From positions 1 to 10,893 of the forward strand of contig JAUYGW010000249.1 of assembly GCA_030690245.1 (NCBI GenBank): a DNA stretch of 10,893 nucleotides. Direction: 5' to 3'. This stretch comes from Gallionella sp. GTDB lineage: Bacteria; Pseudomonadota; Gammaproteobacteria; Burkholderiales; Gallionellaceae. The translations under genes and the position numbers were made by a program. Positions 6,514 through 10,893 of this stretch are shown one piece after another. Under the pieces are notes generated by a model. It saw only the letters and a list, made by a program, of their open reading frames with translations. It was not told where the DNA came from and ran no database searches. Each line of letters begins with the position of its first letter. The stretch's first letter is position 1.

Positions 6514-7425
6514 TCAGGCGGTTTGCAGTTGCAGCCGCAGGAACGCCGGCGCATCTTCCACGCTGTCGAACGTGACGAACTCCCAGGCCTGCTCGTCGGC
6601 GAGCAGCGCGCGCAGCAGCGCGTTGTTCAGGGCGTGGCCGGACTTGAAGCCGGAGAACGCGCCGATCAGCGGATGCCCCAGCAGGTAGAGATCGCCGATC
6701 GCGTCGAGCACCTTATGCTTGACGAACTCGTCCTCAAAACGCAGCCCGTCGGCGTTCAGCACGCGGTAGTCGTCCATCACGATGGCGTTGTCCAGGCTGC
6801 CGCCCAGCGCCAGCCCCTGCGCGCGCATGTTTTCGACATCCTGCATGAAACCGAAGGTGCGCGCGCGGCTGATGTCGCGCACGTAGGATTCTTCGCCGAG
6901 ATCGACCACCACATGCTGTTTGGCATCGGCAAACACCGGGTGGGCGAAGTTGATGGTGAAGGTCAACCGGTAGCCGTGATAGGGCTCGAAGCGCACCCAC
7001 TTGTCGCCCTGTTTCACCTCGACGGTTTTTTTCACGCGGATGAATTTTTTGGCGGCGGATTGCTCGGCGATACCCGCCGATTGCAGCAGGAAGACAAAGG
7101 TTCCGGCGCTGCCGTCCATGATCGGCACTTCCGCGCTGTCCAGATCGATGTAGGCGTTGTCCACACCCAGACCGGCCAGCGCCGACATCAGGTGCTCGAT
7201 GGTGGCGACACGCACGCCATTCTGCTCCATGCAGGTCGACAGGCGCGTGTCATGCACCATCTCGGCACGCGCACGAATCTCCTCGGCCGGCTTTACATCC
7301 ACGCGGCGGAATACGATGCCGGTATTGGCCGGGGCGGGGCGCAGGCCGAGCGTGACTTTTTCGCCGCTGTGCAAGCCGACACCCGTCACGCTGACGGAGC
7401 TTTTCAAAGTGCGTTGCTTAACCAT
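6514..7425 (-). CDS. lpxC: UDP-3-O-acyl-N-acetylglucosamine deacetylase
   Basis: Cytosolic zinc amidase performing the committed step of lipid A synthesis. The 303-aa protein starts [20 protein letters not shown], which aligns with the E. coli start MIKQRTLK. An in-frame ATG at 7449 would add eight residues (MILALKTP) and has AGGG about 13 bases upstream, so it cannot be excluded. Zinc ligands are visible as His78 ([12 protein letters not shown]) and His237 plus Asp241 (HKVLDAIGD). The catalytic His264 lies in [19 protein letters not shown] and [14 protein letters not shown] are typical. It follows ftsZ as in many proteobacterial dcw clusters, here after a 121-base gap with a strong inverted repeat. 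In enterics LpxC is controlled by FtsH proteolysis; nothing in the sequence tells whether that applies here. Confidence 0.97.
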   Translation of the reverse strand: MVKQRTLKSSVSVTGVGLHSGEKVTLGLRPAPANTGIVFRRVDVKPAEEIRARAEMVHDTRLSTCMEQNGVRVATIEHLMSALAGLGVDNAYIDLDSAEVPIMDGSAGTFVFLLQSAGIAEQSAAKKFIRVKKTVEVKQGDKWVRFEPYHGYRLTFTINFAHPVFADAKQHVVVDLGEESYVRDISRARTFGFMQDVENMRAQGLALGGSLDNAIVMDDYRVLNADGLRFEDEFVKHKVLDAIGDLYLLGHPLIGAFSGFKSGHALNNALLRALLADEQAWEFVTFDSVEDAPAFLRLQLQTA

Positions 7426-7471
7426 GGGCGTCTTGAGCGCGAGAATCATCAGGCAATTTTATCACCCTTGG

Positions 7472-7540
7472 AGGATTGAGGAGCGAGTTAAAACGGAGCC
7501 GTGGCTTTTCCTCGATCCTCAATCCTCGCTCCTCAATCCT
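7472..7540. repeat. 16-bp perfect inverted repeat with 14-bp tandem repeat, ftsZ-lpxC gap
   Basis: AGGATTGAGGAGCGAG at 7472-7487 is the exact reverse complement of 7525-7540, with a 37-base loop. The right arm is itself the second of two 14-bp tandem units (7511-7524 and 7525-7538, one difference), so the left arm can pair with either. Seven T residues follow at 7542-7548 on the + strand, resembling an intrinsic terminator for + strand transcription, that is, antisense to ftsZ. In the sense direction there is no T-run after the stem. It may be a terminator/attenuator or a dispersed repeat. Confidence 0.75.
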
Positions 7541-7546
7541 GTTTTT

Positions 7547-8719
7547 TTAATCCGCCTGCTTGCGCAGAAAGGACGGGATGTCCAGCGTATCCATGCCGGA
7601 TTTTTCCATCGCATCGATGGTCTCCCTGCGGCCACGGCGCATCACGGCAGGCGTGTCCAGTTCGGTGTAATTGACGCCGCTGTTGGCAATCGGCTCGTCG
7701 TGCGTGCCGGTACGCTGGTAGGTTTCTTCGCTCCGGTAAACCATTTCCGGCTTTTGCTTGACGAGGCGCGGCGCACCCAGCCCGGTTGCCACGACGGTCA
7801 CGCGCAACTCTTCGCCCATGTTTTCATCGAACACCGAACCTACGATCACCGTCGCTTCTTCTGCGGCGAATTGCACGCATTCCATCACCTCTTCCAGCTC
7901 CTTCAGTTTCAGGTTGCTGGACGAGGTGATGTTCACCAGCACGCCGCGCGCGCCGGACATGTCCACGTCTTCCAGCAGCGGGCTGGCAATCGCGCGCTCG
8001 GCGGCAACCCTTGCGCGATCCGAGCCGGAGGCGATCGCCGAACCCATCATCGCCATGCCGTTTTCCGACATTACGGTTTTCACATCCGCGAAGTCCACGT
8101 TGATCAGGCCCGGCACGTTGATCACTTCGGCGATACCCGCCACCGCGCCCTGCAGCACGCCGTTGGCAGCCTTGAAGGCTTCCGGCAGGGTAACGTCGTT
8201 GCCCAGCACCTCCATCAATTTGGAATTCGGCACGATGATCAGCGAATCGACATGCAGGTGCAAAGCCTCGATACCGGCCTTGGCGAAGCGCATCCGGTTG
8301 CCTTCGTAAGCGAACGGCTTGGTGACCACGGCCACGGTCAGGATATCCAGCTCGCGGGCGATTTGCGCGACGATCGGCGCGGCGCCGGTGCCGGTGCCAC
8401 CGCCCATGCCGGCGGTGATGAAAATCATGTTTGCACCGCTGATCATCTCCTTGATGCGCTCGCGATCTTCCTCGGCAGCCGCCTGCCCGATCGACGGCTT
8501 GGCGCCCGCGCCCAGCCCCTTGGTGATGTTTGCGCCGATCTGCAGCTGGGTGCGCGCCTTGCTGCGTTTGAGCGCCTGCGCATCGGTATTGATGACGATG
8601 AACTCGACCCCCTGCACGCCTTGCTCGATCATGTGATCGACCGCATTTCCGCCGCAGCCGCCCACCCCGATTACCTTGATCACCGCATCCTGCGTTTGTG
8701 CTTCCATGATTTCAAACAT
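7547..8719 (-). CDS. ftsZ: Cell division GTPase FtsZ
   Basis: Tubulin-like GTPase that polymerises into the Z ring at mid-cell. 390 aa. The N-terminal nucleotide-binding domain contains VIGVGGCGGNAV and the tubulin signature GGGTGTG at 106-112. The T7 catalytic loop has Asn207, Asp209 and Asp212 (NVDFADV), at the same numbering as E. coli. SPLLEDVDMSGARGVLVNIT and ELRVTVVATGLG mark the second domain. A variable linker (about 318-378) leads to the conserved C-terminal peptide LDIPSFLRKQAD, which binds FtsA. AAGGAG sits about seven bases before ATG 8719. The gene is complete, downstream of ftsA by 75 bases. Confidence 0.98.
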   Translation of the reverse strand: MFEIMEAQTQDAVIKVIGVGGCGGNAVDHMIEQGVQGVEFIVINTDAQALKRSKARTQLQIGANITKGLGAGAKPSIGQAAAEEDRERIKEMISGANMIFITAGMGGGTGTGAAPIVAQIARELDILTVAVVTKPFAYEGNRMRFAKAGIEALHLHVDSLIIVPNSKLMEVLGNDVTLPEAFKAANGVLQGAVAGIAEVINVPGLINVDFADVKTVMSENGMAMMGSAIASGSDRARVAAERAIASPLLEDVDMSGARGVLVNITSSSNLKLKELEEVMECVQFAAEEATVIVGSVFDENMGEELRVTVVATGLGAPRLVKQKPEMVYRSEETYQRTGTHDEPIANSGVNYTELDTPAVMRRGRRETIDAMEKSGMDTLDIPSFLRKQAD

Positions 8720-8732
8720 CGTCGTCTCCTTA

Positions 8733-8744
8733 TTGTAATTACAA
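8733..8744. promoter_or_regulatory. 12-bp perfect palindrome upstream of ftsZ
   Basis: TTGTAATTACAA is self-complementary and lies just upstream of the ftsZ Shine-Dalgarno. It is AT-rich in a GC-rich surrounding, as an operator might be, but no regulator is known to me for it. Function is speculative. Confidence 0.3.
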
Positions 8745-8764
8745 ATCCAACCCTAAACCCATAC

Positions 8765-8784
8765 GGGCGTAATGCCTTACGCCC
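8765..8784. repeat. Perfect 8-bp hairpin between ftsA and ftsZ
   Basis: GGGCGTAA (8765-8772) pairs exactly with TTACGCCC (8777-8784) around a four-base loop, ten bases past the ftsA stop. There is no T-run after it in the sense direction, so it is not a standard intrinsic terminator. It resembles short dispersed GGGCG...CGCCC palindromes found between genes and might tune ftsZ mRNA processing. Confidence 0.6.
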
Positions 8785-8794
8785 CTACCAACCA

Positions 8795-10030
8795 CTAAAA
8801 ATTCCCCTGAAACCAGGACTTCATTTTTCCCAGCACATCGCCAAACGAACCGGATTGTTTGCGCGTCTCCTCATCGCGCTGGAAGTGCTCCATGCCATAC
8901 AGCAACAGCCCCACGCCGGTCGCCATGCGCGGCGTCTTCACCACATCGGACAATCCGCCGACATATTTGGGAATGCCCAGGCGCACCGGCATGTGGAAAA
9001 TCTCTTCGCCCAGCTCGACCATGCCCTGCATCGCGCTGCTGCCGCCGGTGATCACGATGCCGGAGGACAGCAAATCCTCGAAGCCGCTGCGGCGCAATTC
9101 CTGCTGCACCAGCGAATACAATTCCTCGACGCGCGGCTCGATTACCTCGGCCAGCGTTTGCCGCGACAGCATGCGCGGGCCGCGCTCGCCCACGCCCGGC
9201 ACTTCGATCGTGCCGTCATCGGCCAGCTGGCGCAGCGCGCAGCCGTGCTTGATCTTGATGTCCTCCGCGTCATGGGTCGGGGTACGCAACGCCATCGCGA
9301 TGTCGTTGGTGATCTGGTCGCCGGCGATCGGGATCACCGCGGTGTGGCGGATCGCGCCACCGGTGAACACCGCGATGTCGGTGGTGCCGCCGCCGATATC
9401 GACGAGGCATACGCCCAGTTCTTTTTCATCCTCTTCGAGCACCGCCTTGCTCGACGCCAGCGGTTGCAAAATCAGCTCGTTGACCTCCAGCCCGCAACGG
9501 TGGATACACTTCATGATGTTCTGCACCGCTGCCACTGCGCCGCTGACGATATGCACCTCGACATCGAGGCGCATGCCGCTCATGCCGAGCGGCTTCTTGA
9601 TGCCGTCCTGGCCGTCGATGCTGAACTCCTGTTCGAGGATGTGCAGGATCTGCTGGTCGCCCGGCAGGCTGATCGAGCTCGCGGTTTCGACCACCCTCTC
9701 GATGTCGGTTGGCGCGACTTCCTTCTCCTTGATCTTCACCATGCCGCGCGAATTGATGCCGCGTATATGGCTGCCGGCGATGCCGGTGTGCACCTCGTGG
9801 ATCTTGCAATCGGCCATCAGCTCGGCCTCTTCCAGCGCGCGCTGGATCGCGCCCACCGTGGCTTCGATGTTGACCACCATACCTTTCTTCATGCCGTCGG
9901 ATTCGTGCATGCCCATGCCGATCACCTCCAGCATGCCGTCCGGCTTGATCTCGCCGACGATGGCCACGATTTTGGAGGTGCCGATATCCAGCCCGACCAC
10001 CAGGTTTTTAGTTTCCTTGTTTCTGCTCAT
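8795..10030 (-). CDS. ftsA: Cell division protein FtsA
   Basis: Actin-like ATPase that tethers FtsZ filaments to the inner membrane and recruits later divisome proteins. 411 aa. Phosphate-1 motif VVGLDIGTSKIVAIVGE near the N-terminus, then the FtsA-specific 1C domain (roughly 85-165). Phosphate-2 motif VCLVDIGGGTTDIAVF and the adenosine motif GIVITGGSSAMQGM follow. The C-terminus ends in an amphipathic helix, DVLGKMKSWFQGNF, after a flexible linker, as needed for membrane attachment. ATG 10030 has GAGGT about nine bases upstream; an overlapping ATG seven bases earlier is out of frame. It lies 24 bases after ftsQ, so the two are surely one transcript. Confidence 0.98.
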   Translation of the reverse strand: MSRNKETKNLVVGLDIGTSKIVAIVGEIKPDGMLEVIGMGMHESDGMKKGMVVNIEATVGAIQRALEEAELMADCKIHEVHTGIAGSHIRGINSRGMVKIKEKEVAPTDIERVVETASSISLPGDQQILHILEQEFSIDGQDGIKKPLGMSGMRLDVEVHIVSGAVAAVQNIMKCIHRCGLEVNELILQPLASSKAVLEEDEKELGVCLVDIGGGTTDIAVFTGGAIRHTAVIPIAGDQITNDIAMALRTPTHDAEDIKIKHGCALRQLADDGTIEVPGVGERGPRMLSRQTLAEVIEPRVEELYSLVQQELRRSGFEDLLSSGIVITGGSSAMQGMVELGEEIFHMPVRLGIPKYVGGLSDVVKTPRMATGVGLLLYGMEHFQRDEETRKQSGSFGDVLGKMKSWFQGNF

Positions 10031-10054
10031 CGCTCATACCTCGCTGCCCATCAC

Positions 10055-10759
10055 TCAACCTTTGACCATGCCGCCTACCGCAAACCCATTGCGGTAACGC
10101 ATATCCACATATCGCACCGAGCCCGCCTGCGCCGCCAGGCTGTACGGGTATACCGTCACGAACCGCGCCAGGCGCTGCTGCATCTCTTCACGCCCCAGCT
10201 CCAGCACCAGGCCGTTGCTCAGGCGCAACTGCCAGGCATGGCGCGGCGACAACGCAAGCTGGGCCACCTGCAAATTCAATGCGGCGAGTTGCCGGCTAAA
10301 TTCGACGTAGCGCTGCGCGACTTCACCCGAATCATCTTTCTGCCCGATGAAGTCCGGCAACGGCTCCTCGCTGTATGCAGCGAATACCTCACCGTGAGTA
10401 TTCACCAGCGCCGCGCCGTTCCAGCGCGCCAGCGCCCGGTGCTCATCCAGCTGCACCGCCAGCCGGTCGGGGAATTCGCGGCGGATCGTGACGCTGCGTA
10501 CCCACGGCAATTTTTCCAGCGACTGTCTCAGCCGCTCGATATCCACGGTGAAGAAGTTACCGTTCACTTCGTTGCGCGCCACCGCCAGCACCTCCTGCGC
10601 AGCCACCCGCTGCGGCACCGCACTCAGGCGCACGCTGTGCAGCGGGAACAACCCCGGCAGGTGCACGATGTAATAAGCCGCGCCGTACAGCATCGCCAGC
10701 ACGCTGAAAGCCATCAGCGCGCTGGCGATGTTGCGCAGCAATGGCGCGTTATCCCACAT
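10055..10759 (-). CDS. ftsQ: Cell division protein FtsQ
   Basis: Bitopic divisome scaffold that links FtsB/FtsL and the septal peptidoglycan synthase to the early ring. 234 aa: short cytoplasmic tail, one membrane helix (about 11-33, ALMAFSVLAMLYGAAYYIV), then a periplasmic POTRA domain (about 38-106; HSVRLSAV, GNFFTVDIERLRQSLEKLPWV, and SVTIRREFPDRLAVQL). A beta domain follows (RWNGAALVNTHGEVF onward, to VRYVDMRYRNGFAV). This is the standard family architecture at slightly short length. ATG 10759 is preceded by GAGG with a five-base spacer. ddl or murB would be expected upstream, but the remaining 134 bases hold only a repeat and no recognisable gene end. Confidence 0.95.
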   Translation of the reverse strand: MWDNAPLLRNIASALMAFSVLAMLYGAAYYIVHLPGLFPLHSVRLSAVPQRVAAQEVLAVARNEVNGNFFTVDIERLRQSLEKLPWVRSVTIRREFPDRLAVQLDEHRALARWNGAALVNTHGEVFAAYSEEPLPDFIGQKDDSGEVAQRYVEFSRQLAALNLQVAQLALSPRHAWQLRLSNGLVLELGREEMQQRLARFVTVYPYSLAAQAGSVRYVDMRYRNGFAVGGMVKG

Positions 10760-10762
10760 ACA

Positions 10763-10770
10763 TCCCTCTC
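10763..10770 (-). promoter_or_regulatory. ftsQ: ftsQ ribosome-binding site
   Basis: On the minus strand GAGAGGGA precedes ATG 10759, with GAGG spaced five bases from it, and fixes the ftsQ start. The surrounding GAGAG-rich sequence resembles the GGGAGAGGG repeat just upstream, so the site may derive from or mimic that repeat. Confidence 0.55.
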
Positions 10771-10793
10771 TCTAACTCTCTCCCGACAGAAGC

Positions 10794-10830
10794 CCCTCTC
10801 CCCAACCCTCTCCCGCAAGCGGGCGAGGGA
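10794..10830. repeat. Second REP-like element upstream of ftsQ
   Basis: The first 21 bases (10794-10814) match 20/21 with the repeat inside prmC at 2029-2049. CCCTCTCCCGC (10806-10816) pairs with GCGGGCGAGGG (10819-10829) with one mismatch, giving a compact hairpin. The interior differs from the prmC copy, so the two share a conserved end but not the middle. It sits 35 bases upstream of the ftsQ start codon. Confidence 0.78.
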
Positions 10831-10893
10831 GCAACCGTGAAAGGCAATTCTTTAATTCCGGCGGGAGAAAGGACAAACGTGCAACGGGGTAAG

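Noticed and set aside
7456..7461. TAAAAT on the minus strand as a -10 box for lpxC
   Set aside because: No acceptable -35 hexamer at 16-18 bases; too weak to annotate.
6490..7479. A 329-codon + strand frame
   Set aside because: Antisense to lpxC, which has all catalytic residues.
7157..10840. A 1227-codon + strand open frame across lpxC, ftsZ, ftsA and ftsQ
   Set aside because: It is exactly antisense to four conserved genes, rich in His, Arg and Asp as expected from reverse reading of GC-rich codons, crosses intergenic gaps and repeats, and shows no domain or plausible start. Its length is an artefact of codon bias.

Overview
The window looks like a chromosomal segment of a betaproteobacterium, most likely of the Nitrosomonadales/Gallionellaceae type. 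This rests on GC-rich coding sequence, the FtsZ/LpxC/FtsA/FtsQ protein sequences, and the ftsQ-ftsA-ftsZ-lpxC order. The taxon is an inference from protein character, not from a marker gene.

Left part, + strand (1-2830): a RelE-family toxin without a recognisable antitoxin or a clean start, a mid-size MscS-type mechanosensitive channel, and prmC (release-factor glutamine methyltransferase). prmC carries about 32 extra codons made by a structured GGGAGAGGG-type repeat read in frame. Directly after prmC lies a short, frameshifted remnant of the C-terminal end of a GspF-type (type II secretion inner-membrane) protein.

Middle part (2876-4635): a minus-strand outer-membrane-type lipoprotein of unknown function, then a decayed, 5'-truncated DDE transposase (ISKra4-like) with several frameshifts. 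Next comes about 140 bp of AT-richer sequence with nothing recognisable, then a 199-bp element bounded by 29-bp inverted repeats (27/29 matching) whose right end touches the stop codon of the next gene. This is the plastic part of the window.

Right part, all minus strand (10759 down to 4635): the distal end of a division and cell wall (dcw) cluster, ftsQ, ftsA, ftsZ, lpxC. It is followed at close spacing by a 66-aa two-helix membrane protein and a 545-aa secreted protein. The latter has a FlgT-like N-terminal half and a long TolA-like Ala/Lys/Glu-rich helical tail. FtsQ (divisome scaffold), FtsA (membrane anchor), FtsZ (GTPase ring) and LpxC (committed step of lipid A synthesis) couple division to envelope synthesis. 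The two downstream genes are probably co-transcribed with lpxC and may be envelope proteins.

Intergenic gaps within the dcw run are unusually structured. There is a REP-like repeat upstream of ftsQ related to the one inside prmC, a perfect 8-bp hairpin plus a 12-bp palindrome between ftsA and ftsZ, and a 16-bp perfect inverted repeat combined with a 14-bp tandem repeat between ftsZ and lpxC. No rRNA, tRNA or CRISPR was seen. I found no clear evidence of a wholly new system. The most unusual items are the repeat domesticated inside prmC, the FlgT/TolA-like hybrid downstream of lpxC, and the 199-bp inverted-repeat element.
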